From positions 4,154,001 through 4,218,000 of the forward strand of contig NZ_CP114978.1 of the NCBI RefSeq assembly GCF_027498035.1: a stretch of DNA of 64,000 nucleotides. Direction: 5' to 3'. Source of the DNA: Pseudoxanthomonas sp. (GTDB lineage Bacteria; Pseudomonadota; Gammaproteobacteria; Xanthomonadales; Xanthomonadaceae). The position numbers were made by a program, and so were the translations under genes. Shown one piece after another: positions 52,641-61,443 of this stretch (within the stretch, counting starts at the first letter, position 1; the number at the start of each line of letters is the position of its first letter). The notes below the pieces were generated by a model, which had not been told where the DNA came from, did no database searches, and saw nothing but the letters and a program-made list of their open reading frames with translations.

Positions 52641-52826
52641 TCATTGCGGACGCTTGAAGACCAGCATCACCGACAGGGTCGGTGCCGGCACGATCACGTT
52701 GACCAGCTCCCAGCCCAGGTTGCCGTGCTTGGTGAGTTCTTCCTGGATCAGTTCGGTCTTCAGTCCGCCCATCAGGCTGGGTTTCACTTCCACGGTCTGG
52801 TAGCTCCAGCGACGATCGGTACTCAT
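52641..52826 (-). CDS. DUF4177-type small protein
   Basis: The 61-residue protein reads WSYQTVEVKPSLMGGLKTEL, then HGNLGWELVNVIVPAPT. The GWELV core is characteristic of DUF4177, a small ferredoxin-like family. No catalytic residue is evident. The ATG at 52826 overlaps the stop of the ribbon-helix-helix gene (ATGA). Confidence 0.75.
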   Translation of the reverse strand: MSTDRRWSYQTVEVKPSLMGGLKTELIQEELTKHGNLGWELVNVIVPAPTLSVMLVFKRPQ

Positions 52827-53008
52827 GACGCGTCCTCCTGTGCTTCGGGTGATTGGGGTCTCGGCAGCCTTCCCGCCTTGCGCAGGGCGTCGCGCAGCAG
52901 GTATTCGATCTGCGCGTTGAGCGAGCGCAGGTCGTCGTCCGCCCATTTCTGGGCGGCGCCGAGGACCTCGGCACTGATGCGCAGCGGATAGGCCTTTTTC
53001 TCTGCCAT
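52823..53008 (-). CDS. Ribbon-helix-helix (Arc-like) small protein
   Basis: The 61-residue protein (KKAYPLRISAEVLGAAQKWA, then DDLRSLNAQIEYLLRDALR) has the Arc/MetJ fold pattern: a short strand that would insert into the major groove, then two helices with the SLNAQIEYLL dimer helix. It is likely a small DNA-binding regulator, possibly of this cluster. The start at 53008 is chosen because the family N-terminus begins there. Confidence 0.78.
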   Translation of the reverse strand: MAEKKAYPLRISAEVLGAAQKWADDDLRSLNAQIEYLLRDALRKAGRLPRPQSPEAQEDAS

Positions 53009-53092
53009 GCGGTCGGTGGCTTGCCTGCTTTGGTGGGGGGAGGTCCGCACCTGAAGGTGCATGACGGGTGACGCGCGACGCTTGGTTGAATG

Positions 53093-53118
53093 GCCCGCAC
53101 AAGGAGGTGCGGGCTTTT
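53093..53118 (+). terminator. Hairpin downstream of the SPFH gene
   Basis: GCCCGCAC pairs with GTGCGGGC around AAGGAG. The T-run (TTTT) is on the plus-strand side, whereas the SPFH gene ends from the other direction, so termination on the minus strand is uncertain. Confidence 0.4.
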
Positions 53119-53134
53119 GCGAAGGGGAGCGCGA

Positions 53135-54016
53135 CTAGTAAAGGCTGCCGGCGTTGACGATCGGCTGGGTGCCGCGATCGCCGCACAACACCACCAGCAG
53201 GTTGCTGACCATGGCGGCGCGACGCTCTTCGTCCAGCTTGACCGTGCCGTTCTTCTCCAGCTCGCTCAGGGCCATTTCGACCATGCCCACCGCGCCGGCG
53301 ACGATCCGCGTGCGCGCGGCGATGACGGCATTGGCCTGCTGGCGCTGGAGCATGGCCTGGGCGATTTCCGGTGCGTAGGCCAGGTGGCTGATGCGCGCTT
53401 CGATCACGTCCACGCCGGCCTGGGTCAGGCGCTCGTCCAGGTGGCGCTTGAGCTGCTCGCTGATTTCGGCCGGATGGCTGCGCAGCGAGATCTGGTCTTC
53501 CTCGTGCTGGTCGTACGGATGGCTGGTGGCCATGGCGCGCAGTGCGGCCTCGGACTGGATGTGGACGAAGCTCTCGTAGTCGTCCACGTTGTAGACCGCC
53601 TCGGAGGCATCGTTGACCTGCCAGACGATGACCGCGGCGATCTCGATCGGGCTGCCGTCCAGTTCGTTGACCTTGAGCCGGCCGCTTTCGAAATTGCGCA
53701 CCCGCAGGGACACCTTTTTCTTGGTGTAAAAGGGGTTGTTCCAGCGTAGACCGTTGGACTTGTCGGTACCTACGTACTTGCCGAACAGGCTCAGCACCGC
53801 GGCCTGGTTGGGTTGCACCGTGTACAGGCCGATCACGCAGAAAAACACCGCGACCGCCAGCGCGATGCCGGCCACCACGCGTAGCAGCGAGCTCACACCG
53901 CTGTCCGGATCCGCGCCCAGGCCGCTGATGAACAGCCACACTGCCACGGCCGACACGGCGATCAGGAACAACAGGAAGGGAATGCCGGGCAGGGAACGGA
54001 CGGGTTGCTCTTTCAT
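53135..54016 (-). CDS. SPFH/Band 7 membrane protein
   Basis: The 293-residue protein has two N-terminal membrane helices (PFLLFLIAVSAVAVWLFISG and VVAGIALAVAVFFCVIGLYT). The SPFH domain contains VQPNQAAVLSLFGKYVGTDK, IEIAAVIVWQVNDASEAVYN, LTQAGVDVIEARISHLAYAP and the C-terminal helical stalk (VAGAVGMVEMALSELEKNG). Stomatin-like proteins organise membrane microdomains and regulate proteases. It is the first gene of the minus-strand cluster. Confidence 0.92.
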   Translation of the reverse strand: MKEQPVRSLPGIPFLLFLIAVSAVAVWLFISGLGADPDSGVSSLLRVVAGIALAVAVFFCVIGLYTVQPNQAAVLSLFGKYVGTDKSNGLRWNNPFYTKKKVSLRVRNFESGRLKVNELDGSPIEIAAVIVWQVNDASEAVYNVDDYESFVHIQSEAALRAMATSHPYDQHEEDQISLRSHPAEISEQLKRHLDERLTQAGVDVIEARISHLAYAPEIAQAMLQRQQANAVIAARTRIVAGAVGMVEMALSELEKNGTVKLDEERRAAMVSNLLVVLCGDRGTQPIVNAGSLY

Positions 54017-54147
54017 GGCGGTGTCCTCAATGGTTGGAATGAACGATATCAAATTGATATCAGTCTGCAAACGGCATTGCAGCACGGCCATCCGGGCCAG
54101 GGGCACTCGCTAGAATGGCCGCCCCCTTTCAGCCCGGAAACACCGCC

Positions 54148-55344
54148 ATGACCACGCTCGGCACGCCGCGCTCGCCCCATGCCACCCGCGTCCTGCTGCT
54201 GGGTTCGGGAGAACTGGGCAAGGAAGTGGCCATCGAGCTGCAGCGTTTCGGGGTGGAAGTCATCGCCGCCGACCGCTATGCCGACGCGCCGGCCATGCAG
54301 GTCGCGCACCGCAGCCATGTGCTGGACATGCTCGACCCGGCCGCGCTGCGCGCGCTGATCGCCGCCGAGCAACCGCACCTGGTGGTGCCGGAAATCGAGG
54401 CGATCCACACCGAAACCCTGGTCGCGCTGGAGGCCGACGGCCTGGCCGTGATCCCGACGGCCCGCGCCGCGCGCCTGACCATGGACCGCGAAGGCATCCG
54501 CCGCCTGGCCGCCGAGACGCTGGGCCTGCCGACCTCGCCGTATCGCTTCGTCGATACGGAAGGCGAATACCGCGATGCGGTGGCCGCGATCGGCCTGCCG
54601 TGCGTGGTCAAGCCGGTGATGTCGTCCTCGGGCAAGGGCCAGAGCACGTTGCGCGCGGAAGCCGACATCGGCCCGGCCTGGGATTACGCCCAGACCGGCG
54701 GCCGTGCCGGTGCGGGGCGCTGCATCGTGGAAGGTTTCATCGACTTCGATTACGAGATCACCCTGCTGACCGTTCGCCACGCTGGCGGCACCAGCTTCTG
54801 CGATCCCATCGGCCACTGGCAGAAGGACGGCGATTACCGCGAAAGCTGGCAGCCGCAACCGATGACGCCGGCTGCGCTGGCGCGTGCGCAGCAGATTTCC
54901 AAGGCGGTCACCGACGACCTGGGCGGGCGCGGCCTGTTCGGCGTCGAGCTGTTCGTGAAGGGCGACCAGGTGTGGTTTTCCGAAGTCTCGCCACGCCCGC
55001 ACGACACCGGGCTGGTCACCCTGGTGTCGCAGGAGCTGAGCGAGTTCGCCCTGCATGCGCGCGCGATCCTGGGCTTGCCGGTCGGTGCCGGCGATGGCGA
55101 GGTGGTGAAGCAGGCTGGCCCATCGGCGTCATGCGCGATGCTGGCCCAGGGTCATGGCGTGCCGGTGTTCGCCAACGTCGAAGCCGCACTCGTTGCGCCG
55201 GACACCGCGCTGCGCCTGTTCGGCAAGCCGCGCGTGGAAGGCCAGCGCCGCGTCGGCGTCACCCTGGCCCGCGGCAGTGACGTCGACGACGCACGTGCCA
55301 AGGCGCGCGACGCCGCCGCGGCGATCCAGATCAGCCTGGAATAG
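54148..55344 (+). CDS. purT: Formate-dependent phosphoribosylglycinamide formyltransferase
   Basis: PurT uses formate and ATP to make formyl-GAR in purine synthesis. The 398 residues match E. coli PurT (392). The N-terminal domain (VLLLGSGELGKEVAIELQRF) is followed by the ATP-grasp region with KPVMSSSGKGQSTL, DFDYEITLLTVRHAGG, and the metal-binding VELFVKGDQVWFSEVSPRPH. ATG 54148 gives the family N-terminus. It is divergent from the SPFH gene. Confidence 0.95.
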   Translation: MTTLGTPRSPHATRVLLLGSGELGKEVAIELQRFGVEVIAADRYADAPAMQVAHRSHVLDMLDPAALRALIAAEQPHLVVPEIEAIHTETLVALEADGLAVIPTARAARLTMDREGIRRLAAETLGLPTSPYRFVDTEGEYRDAVAAIGLPCVVKPVMSSSGKGQSTLRAEADIGPAWDYAQTGGRAGAGRCIVEGFIDFDYEITLLTVRHAGGTSFCDPIGHWQKDGDYRESWQPQPMTPAALARAQQISKAVTDDLGGRGLFGVELFVKGDQVWFSEVSPRPHDTGLVTLVSQELSEFALHARAILGLPVGAGDGEVVKQAGPSASCAMLAQGHGVPVFANVEAALVAPDTALRLFGKPRVEGQRRVGVTLARGSDVDDARAKARDAAAAIQISLE

Positions 55345-55390
55345 ATGGCAGGCGTCCGCCTGTCTGTAGGGCGAAGCTTGCGCCGTCGGG

Positions 55391-55455
55391 GCCTTTCTTA
55401 CGAGCCGAACGAAAGGCAACGTGTCGCCCGGGTAAGGCCTTAGGCCGCACCCGGG
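55391..55455. repeat. Two tandem inverted repeats between converging genes
   Basis: GCCTTTC (55391-55397) pairs with GAAAGGC (55411-55417), and CCCGGGT (55427-55433) pairs with ACCCGGG (55449-55455) with an inner AGGCCT-like palindrome. A REP-like half unit (GTAGGGCGAAGCTTGCGCC, from 55376) precedes them. Neither hairpin has a T-run. They lie between purT and the converging endonuclease-like gene and may be repeat elements or mRNA 3' ends. Confidence 0.55.
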
Positions 55456-55518
55456 GCGGCATGTCCGCTAGATCCCTTCGGATGCGCTTCGCTTATCCTG
55501 GCTACAACCGATTCCACG

Positions 55519-56718
55519 TCAGAACCGCAGGTCTGCCCAGACCAGGTGATGGTCGCTGCCATCGGCGATCTTCGCGTGTGGATCGGTCGAGGCTGGCCAG
55601 AAGATGCCGCCACCCAGGTATTCGAATCCACTGGACGGCAACACGTAGTCCAGTCGCATCGCGCCGGCCTTCGGGCCGAAGTCGCCGGTCACTTGTTCGG
55701 GTGAACCTTTGCGCTTGAGGCCTTTGGCGGCATAGGCGCGCGCGGTTTCGGCACCGCCGGCGCTGGTCGGGGCGGGGTGGCGCAGCACGCGCGGGTGCTC
55801 CATCAGCTCGACGATGGCGTCGTGGTGGCCGTCGCCATCGATGGGGTCGTTGTTGAGATCGCCGGCGATCACGAATTTCCCGTCCGCTGCCAGTCCGCCG
55901 CAGTGGCCGGCGTCATCGCACAGCCAGGACGCGTCGCTGGCGTTGTCCAGGTAGTGCTGCCACAGGCGGATTTCCTGCGCGTTGCGATTGCCGTTGCGGT
56001 CTTCCGGGCCATCGAAGACCGGCGGCGTGGGATGCGACACCAGGAAATGCACGGTGCCACCTGGCGCCTGCACCGGCACGTCCCAATGCGACTTGGACGA
56101 CAGCCGCAGCTGCGACCAGGCGGTATCCGAGTACCACGGCTTGCCGGTGCGCGGATCGATCGGGTTCCGTGCGCCGGGCACGGTCGACCACTTCAGCAGG
56201 CGAAAAGTACGCACCGCGCGCTCATCGATGGGGTACTTCGACAGCACCAGCATCCCGTACTGGCCCGGGTGCAGGCCGTAGCCCCAGGCGTCGTTGCCGC
56301 CCTCGCGCGCGCCGCCGCCGATGCGGCCGTTGTTGTCCAGGTCCAGGCCGCTGGGCACGCCGGTGTTGACCGCGGCCAGGTAGCGGTACGGATAGTGCAA
56401 CGCTTCACCGCCGCCGGGCTGTGGGGTTTCCAGGTATCGATGCTGGAACAGGTCCGCGGCGCGATGGGCGTCGTCGTAGTCGAATTCGTTGAGCAGGATC
56501 AGGTCCGGGCGGACGTCCTGCAACACCGCGGCGATCTTGCGTGCGTGCGCGCTATCGCCTTCCAGCTCGGCGATCAGGCCGCCGGCCTGGTCCGAATAAA
56601 GCGAGGTGTTGTAGGTCGCCACGCGCAAGGGTGCGGTGGCGCTGGGCGCAGGCGAGGTACTGCAGGAGGAAAGGGTGGAGGTGGCCATCAGGCACAGCAG
56701 GGCAAGGGCGTATCGCAT
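55519..56718 (-). CDS. Endonuclease/exonuclease/phosphatase-family lipoprotein
   Basis: The 399-residue protein has a lipobox (TSTLSSC) and the EEP fold: RVATYNTSLYSDQAGGLIAE, LILLNEFDYDDAHRAADLFQ, VSHPTPPVF, FVIAGDLNNDPIDGDGHHDA and the terminal DGSDHHLVWADLRF. Asn, Glu, Asp and two catalytic His residues are present. Substrate could be DNA, phospholipid or inositol phosphate; periplasmic or outer-membrane location is expected. Confidence 0.85.
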   Translation of the reverse strand: MRYALALLCLMATSTLSSCSTSPAPSATAPLRVATYNTSLYSDQAGGLIAELEGDSAHARKIAAVLQDVRPDLILLNEFDYDDAHRAADLFQHRYLETPQPGGGEALHYPYRYLAAVNTGVPSGLDLDNNGRIGGGAREGGNDAWGYGLHPGQYGMLVLSKYPIDERAVRTFRLLKWSTVPGARNPIDPRTGKPWYSDTAWSQLRLSSKSHWDVPVQAPGGTVHFLVSHPTPPVFDGPEDRNGNRNAQEIRLWQHYLDNASDASWLCDDAGHCGGLAADGKFVIAGDLNNDPIDGDGHHDAIVELMEHPRVLRHPAPTSAGGAETARAYAAKGLKRKGSPEQVTGDFGPKAGAMRLDYVLPSSGFEYLGGGIFWPASTDPHAKIADGSDHHLVWADLRF

Positions 56719-56760
56719 GACGCGATTCTAGGCTGCGCCGATGACAGCGCAGCAACGCAC

Positions 56761-57495
56761 CTATTCCACGACGTCCTCGATGGGCGACCAGCGACGCCCG
56801 TCGAAGGCTTCAAGCGGCGCGAACCGGCGCTTGTAGTCCATCTTGCGATGGCCGTTGATCCAGTAACCCAGGTACAGGGACTGGCGCTGGTCGCGCCTGG
56901 CCCATTCCAGTTGGCGCAGGATCGCCAGCGTGCCCAGGCTGCGCGCGCCCATGTCCGGTTCGAAGAAGGTGTAGACCGCCGAAAGGGCATTGGGCACCAC
57001 GTCGGTGACGGCGACCGCGATCAGGCGACCGTCTTCGCGCAGTTCCAGGAAGCGGCTCTCCGACCAGCGCCCGATCAGGAACTGCTCGAATTCGTTGGCG
57101 CCGTGGTCGTCCATGCCGCCGCCGATGTGGCGGCTGGTCAGGTAGCGCTGGTACAGCGCCAGGTGTTCCTCACTGCGTTGTGCAGGGGCCACGCGTGCCT
57201 CGACGTGGGCATTGCGCGCTGCGCAGCGGCGCTGGCTGCGATCAGGTTTGAAGCGGTTCACCGGCAGGCGCACCGGCACGCAGGCGCGACAGCCCTGGCA
57301 GTGCGGCCGGTACACCAGGTCGCCGGAACGCCGGAAGCCCCACGACAACGCGGTCGGGTAGAACATAGGCAGGCGCGGATCGCGCGGATCCAGCACCAGG
57401 TCGCGCGCGCTGCGCTCAGGCCAGTAGCCGCAGGGATGTTCGCCGGTGTGGAACAGGCGGACGTCCTCGCGGATCGGTAGCGCATCGGTGCCCAT
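56761..57495 (-). CDS. bpt: Aspartate/glutamate leucyltransferase
   Basis: Bpt adds Leu to N-terminal Asp/Glu, marking proteins for ClpS/ClpAP degradation (N-end rule). The 244-residue protein has PCGYWPERSARDLVLDPR, the Cys cluster PHCQGCRACVPVRLPVNRF, and the C-terminal GNAT-like core AVYTFFEPDMGARSLGTLAI, then LYLGYWINGHRKMDYK. All are typical. The 345-base region upstream to the EF-hand gene shows no further gene or clear promoter. Confidence 0.93.
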   Translation of the reverse strand: MGTDALPIREDVRLFHTGEHPCGYWPERSARDLVLDPRDPRLPMFYPTALSWGFRRSGDLVYRPHCQGCRACVPVRLPVNRFKPDRSQRRCAARNAHVEARVAPAQRSEEHLALYQRYLTSRHIGGGMDDHGANEFEQFLIGRWSESRFLELREDGRLIAVAVTDVVPNALSAVYTFFEPDMGARSLGTLAILRQLEWARRDQRQSLYLGYWINGHRKMDYKRRFAPLEAFDGRRWSPIEDVVE

Positions 57496-57839
57496 TCAGC
57501 GCGTCCTGCATGCCGGGCAGGAGGCTGGCCACCCGCTGGGCACGGGCGGCGCGTCGAAGTGCGGGCAAGGAAGGCGAAAGGTCATGGCCCAGCATACTGC
57601 GGGCCTGCGGTCTTGCAGCGTGAGACGCCGGAGGTGTCAGGTTTCGGCAGCGATGGCATCGAGGGCGAGGCCAGCTGCCACCGTGCATCGGGTGGTGACG
57701 CGATGGACATGCGATGACGCGATTCCTTGACGCCGCTAACCGATGACTTAACGACGCCAGTGGGCTGGTCAACCGCAGGCGCCGCACGGCGTTTTCCCCT
57801 GCAGTGGCAAGCAGCCACGGACCTGAAGGAACATCGCAC

Positions 57840-58445
57840 ATGATGCGCAAGACCCTGATCGCTTTCTCCATCGTCGCTGCGCTGGGCGCGGGCACGGCCT
57901 TCGCCGCCACCCAGGACACGACCACGACCACCACGCCGCCGACCAAGCGTCTGGACGTCAATGGCGACGGCAAGATCGACAGGCAGGAAGCTGCCGCTTC
58001 GCCAGCACTGGCCGAGCAGTTCGATACCCTGGACAAGAACAAGGATGGCGTTCTGTCACGTGACGAATTGCCGCGTGGGCCGCACGGCTGGCGCCAGCGT
58101 GGCCCGGGCGATCGCGGGCACGACCGCATGGCCAGGCTGGACACCAACAAGGACGGCCGTATCAGTGCCGAGGAAGCCAAGGCCGATCCGAAGTTCGCCG
58201 AGCATTTCGCTCAGATGGACCTCAACAAGGATGGCTTCGTCGACAAGGCTGATCGCGAACTGGGCATGAAGCAGCGCCGCGATGCGTGGTTCGCCAAGGC
58301 CGATACCAACAAGGACGGCCAGCTGAGCAAGGCCGAGTTCGATGCGGCCAAGCCGGACCGTCCGATGCGCGGCCCGGGTCGGGGCGATGACCATGGCCGC
58401 GGCCACATGCCACCGCCGCAGGACGACGCGTCGGCCAAGAGCTGA
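57840..58445 (+). CDS. Exported EF-hand calcium-binding protein
   Basis: The 201-residue protein has a signal peptide (LIAFSIVAALGAGTAFAATQ) and five EF-hand-like loops: DVNGDGKIDRQE, DKNKDGVLSRDE, DTNKDGRISAEE, DLNKDGFVDKAD and DTNKDGQLSKAE. It would bind calcium in the periplasm or be secreted. AAGGAA lies upstream of ATG 57840 (ATG 57843 is an alternative). The tail is Asp/Gly/His-rich and a strong terminator follows. Confidence 0.9.
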   Translation: MMRKTLIAFSIVAALGAGTAFAATQDTTTTTTPPTKRLDVNGDGKIDRQEAAASPALAEQFDTLDKNKDGVLSRDELPRGPHGWRQRGPGDRGHDRMARLDTNKDGRISAEEAKADPKFAEHFAQMDLNKDGFVDKADRELGMKQRRDAWFAKADTNKDGQLSKAEFDAAKPDRPMRGPGRGDDHGRGHMPPPQDDASAKS

Positions 58446-58473
58446 CCTGACCTGTCCTGTCGCTGTTGAAATA

Positions 58474-58505
58474 GAAAGCCCGCGCCGGAAACGGTGCGGG
58501 CTTTC
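58474..58505 (+). terminator. Intrinsic terminator after the EF-hand gene
   Basis: A 14-bp stem with one G-T pair (GAAAGCCCGCGCCG with CGGTGCGGGCTTTC) is closed by a GAAA tetraloop. The 3' arm ends in GGGCTTTC and is followed by TGTATTCC, a short U-tract. Confidence 0.85.
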
Positions 58506-58624
58506 TGTATTCCGGGCAGTGCGGTCAGATCGCCGGGCTGCTGCTCAGCATGCAACTTCGGTGTTGGTCTCCGGTGTCGTGGGGTAAGTCGATGTGATGG
58601 AAAGCTTCTGATACTGCCCTGACG

Positions 58625-59779
58625 TTACAGGCGTTGCAGGATGAAAGGTGCCACTACAAGCAGCAGGGCTACATCGGTCACCAACGTGGCGGCCTTGCCA
58701 AACATCAGGTAATACATGCGTTGGCGCTTGCGGGCATTGATCGGGTCGCGTGCAGTGTCACGTTCAAGCAGCGGAATCATCACGCGCCGTAAGGGCACCA
58801 GGGTTTCGTAGGTCAGAAGTCCAATTCCAATGAATATCGCCATGATCAAAGGCCATGCACTCGTGGTGAAGCGTGCTGTCGCAGCAAAGGCTGCGATGCA
58901 GCCCAGGCTAACAACGATGTAGCGCTTGTAGCTTGCCGAGACCCGTTTCCGCTCATCCGCGCTTTGGGTGAATCGAAACAGGATTCCACGCGTCAGCAGT
59001 GCCATGATGCCGGCACTGATGAGTCCGAAGATGAGCGACCCGGCTCCGGCAATGAGGCTGCCAACGGCTGTTTTTGCGAGGAATCCCCCGCCGATTGATC
59101 CCGCGACGGCGACCTCGAGTCCGGCGGCTGCTGCGGGTTTGGCTGCCACGCCCAACACCCCGACCAAGGCGGCTGCGAACCCCGCCGATGGCGCCGAGCC
59201 GCGGGCGAATTCGCCGAAGCGCGCCAGCAGTTCGCCGCGCACCGTTTCACGCGCGCGCGACAGGCGCTTGCGCACGGCGGCGTCCGACAGTCCCAACAGC
59301 AGGGCCACCTGTTGCGAACTCTGGCCTTCGCGGTAGTACAGCAGCAGCGCTTCGCGGCTGTCTTCGGGCAGCGCGGCGATGATGTCGGCGGCCACGGTTT
59401 CCTGTTCGGTGATGAGCAATCGCTCGGCCGGTTGCGGGGCGGGATCGGCGGCGATGGCGATGGCCAGTTCCGCATCCTCGCCGGTCATGGCGGCATGACG
59501 ACGTGCGCGCAAGTGATCGCGGGCCAGGTTGCGGGTGATCTGGCGTAGCCAGGGCAGGAAGCTGTCGTGGTTCTTCAGCCGGTCCAGTCGCTGCCAGGCA
59601 CGCAGGAAGGCGTCCTGGGCGATGTCCTCGCTGGCGGCGACATCGCGGGTGATCGCCAACGCAATCGCGGTGACCGTGTTCTGGCAGCCGCTGACGATCC
59701 GGCCATAGGCGGCGGTGTCGCCACGGCGTGCGGCGGGCAGTTCCTGATGCAGCATCGCGTCGAGGGTCAGGGCGTGCAT
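58625..59779 (-). CDS. ECF-type sigma factor fused to a membrane domain
   Basis: The 384-residue protein has a normal ECF sigma-70 part: region 2 (LAITRDVAASEDIAQDAFLR, then AWQRLDRLKNHDSFLPWLRQ) and region 4 (LPEDSREALLLYYREGQSSQ, then QVALLLGLSDAAVRKRLSRA) to about residue 185. It then continues with some 200 residues containing about five hydrophobic spans (for example GFAAALVGVLGVAAKPAAAA and SLIAGAGSLIFGLISAGIMA). Standard ECF factors end near residue 190. A membrane-tethered sigma factor could be released or sense the membrane itself; no separate anti-sigma gene is adjacent. Confidence 0.85.
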   Translation of the reverse strand: MHALTLDAMLHQELPAARRGDTAAYGRIVSGCQNTVTAIALAITRDVAASEDIAQDAFLRAWQRLDRLKNHDSFLPWLRQITRNLARDHLRARRHAAMTGEDAELAIAIAADPAPQPAERLLITEQETVAADIIAALPEDSREALLLYYREGQSSQQVALLLGLSDAAVRKRLSRARETVRGELLARFGEFARGSAPSAGFAAALVGVLGVAAKPAAAAGLEVAVAGSIGGGFLAKTAVGSLIAGAGSLIFGLISAGIMALLTRGILFRFTQSADERKRVSASYKRYIVVSLGCIAAFAATARFTTSAWPLIMAIFIGIGLLTYETLVPLRRVMIPLLERDTARDPINARKRQRMYYLMFGKAATLVTDVALLLVVAPFILQRL

Positions 59780-59843
59780 TGCGGCGATTCCTTGCGGGGT
59801 CTGCCTTCCATGACGTGCCTCGACGGCGGATGTGACCGGGTGA

Positions 59844-60362
59844 TCAGCGTTGCGGTGCAGCCGGGGGCAGGGTGGGAATCCGGATGCGTTCTTCGTCGTC
59901 CCTCAGCCCGGACTCCGGCGGCGCAGCTTGCTGCTGCGCAGGCGTGGCAGCTGGCGCCTGGGCCGCGTCGCGCAGGCTGCGATGGCGCAGGAAGGTGAAG
60001 GCCGCGGCCGCCACGATCAGTGCCAGCAGCACCAGGCGGATGCGCGTGGCCCAGCGGCGCTTGTTGCCGGATGCGTCATCCGGTTCGTCGAATTCCAGCA
60101 GGCGCGACTGGCCCGGCCGGGTGCTGCCCAGCAGGCCCTGTTCGCGCAGGATCTCGCGCGCCCTGGGCTGGTCGTCGGCATGGCGCACCCAGACCGTGGG
60201 CTGTTTCACCTTGGCCACAGGTTCGGAATAGCTGAACTGGCTGCCGCGCTTTCCCTGGTAGGAGCGGCCGTTGCTGATGTAGGTGTCGATACCGTTCTTT
60301 TCGAGCAGCTCGGCCACGCCCTCGACGGTTTCCACGCGTTGGCTGGTGAAGATCTGACGCAT
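59844..60362 (-). CDS. DUF2007-like membrane protein
   Basis: The 172-residue protein has an N-terminal ferredoxin-like domain (QRVETVEGVAELLEKNGIDT, then VWVRHADDQPRAREILREQG) resembling DUF2007 signal-transducing modules. A single membrane helix follows (RIRLVLLALIVAAAAFTFLR), then a Pro/Ala-rich tail likely in the periplasm. I recall a similar protein called pathogenicity-like in xanthomonads, but no function is shown by sequence. It lies 7 bases after tesB. Confidence 0.7.
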   Translation of the reverse strand: MRQIFTSQRVETVEGVAELLEKNGIDTYISNGRSYQGKRGSQFSYSEPVAKVKQPTVWVRHADDQPRAREILREQGLLGSTRPGQSRLLEFDEPDDASGNKRRWATRIRLVLLALIVAAAAFTFLRHRSLRDAAQAPAATPAQQQAAPPESGLRDDEERIRIPTLPPAAPQR

Positions 60363-60369
60363 GAGGTGA

Positions 60370-61278
60370 TTACTCTTTGGCTGGCACGAGCGCCGCATCG
60401 CTGGCGGTGGGCACGACGCGGATCAAGCCCTCCTGCGCGGTGCTTGCGACCAGTCGGCCGGCGCGATCAAAGATCAGTCCGCGGGCCATGCCGCGCGAAT
60501 TCTGTGCGGTGGGGCTGTCGATGGCGTACAGCAGCCAGTCGTCGGCGCGGAAGGGGCGATGGAACCAGATCGCATGATCCAGCGAGGCCATCTGCACGTT
60601 CGGCTGGTAGTAGCTGATGCCGTGCGGGAAATTGGCGGTGCCCAGCAGTTGGTAGTCCGACGCATAGGCCAGCAGCGTGCGGTGCAGCTCGGGTGAGTCG
60701 CCGACTTTCTGGGTCAGGCGGAACCAGAACTGCTGCTGCGGCGGCAGGCGCTGCGGCTCCAGTTCGCTGCGCGTCTGCACGTGGCGGAACTCGAAGGGCC
60801 CCAGCCGGTTGAGCCAGCGCTGCACCTTGGGGGGCAGGGTTGCCATGACCTCGGGCGGGACCGGCGGCTGTTCGACGATGTCCTCCGGCGCAGGCACGTT
60901 GGGCATCTGCGGCTGGTGTTCGACCCCGGTTTCGTCGCCCTGGAAGGACGCGGCACAGAAGAAGATCACCTTGCCGTGCTGGATCGCGGTGACCCGGCGC
61001 ACCGAGAAGCTGCCGCCGTCGCGGGTGCGGTCCACGTCGTAGACGATCGGCGCTTCCACGTCGCCAGCGCGCAGGAAGTAGGCATGCAGCGAGTGTGCCC
61101 GGCGCTGGGTGGCTGGATCGACCGTGGCCTGCGCGGCAGAAAGCGCCTGGCCCAGCACCTGGCCGCCGAAGACGTATTTGGTGCCGATGTCCCGGCTCTG
61201 GCCGCGGAACAGGTTCTCTTCCAGCCGCTCCAGGGCGAGCAGTTCGATCAGTTCGGCGACGACGGGTTCGGCAGGCAC
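60370..61278 (-). CDS. tesB: Acyl-CoA thioesterase II
   Basis: TesB hydrolyses medium- and long-chain acyl-CoA. The 302 residues compare with 286 in E. coli. The two hot-dog folds are visible (GGQVLGQALSAAQATVDPAT, HSLHAYFLRAGDVEAPIVYD). The catalytic triad residues are plausible in SLDHAIWFHRPFRADDW, SPTAQNSRGMARGLIFDRAG and STAQEGLIRV. It is the upstream gene of a probable tesB-DUF2007-like transcript, divergent from the thrS leader. Confidence 0.92.
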   Translation of the reverse strand: MPAEPVVAELIELLALERLEENLFRGQSRDIGTKYVFGGQVLGQALSAAQATVDPATQRRAHSLHAYFLRAGDVEAPIVYDVDRTRDGGSFSVRRVTAIQHGKVIFFCAASFQGDETGVEHQPQMPNVPAPEDIVEQPPVPPEVMATLPPKVQRWLNRLGPFEFRHVQTRSELEPQRLPPQQQFWFRLTQKVGDSPELHRTLLAYASDYQLLGTANFPHGISYYQPNVQMASLDHAIWFHRPFRADDWLLYAIDSPTAQNSRGMARGLIFDRAGRLVASTAQEGLIRVVPTASDAALVPAKE

Positions 61279-61443
61279 GGGCGGGCGATGACGGCAGCGG
61301 GCAGGGTGCCGAGTATAGCGACGACCGCCCCCGGACCCGGGCCGTCGGGCGGCTGCATTGCATGATGGTGCAGGCTTTGCGCTACCATGCGGCCCTGCTT
61401 TTTCGATCAGGAATCAGGTGGCCCGCGCCTCGCGCCGGCCGAG

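Noticed and set aside
57416..58180. Minus-strand frame upstream of bpt and through the EF-hand gene
   Set aside because: Composition is Pro/Arg/Ser shadow sequence; the EF-hand gene on the plus strand is clear and nothing recognisable precedes bpt.
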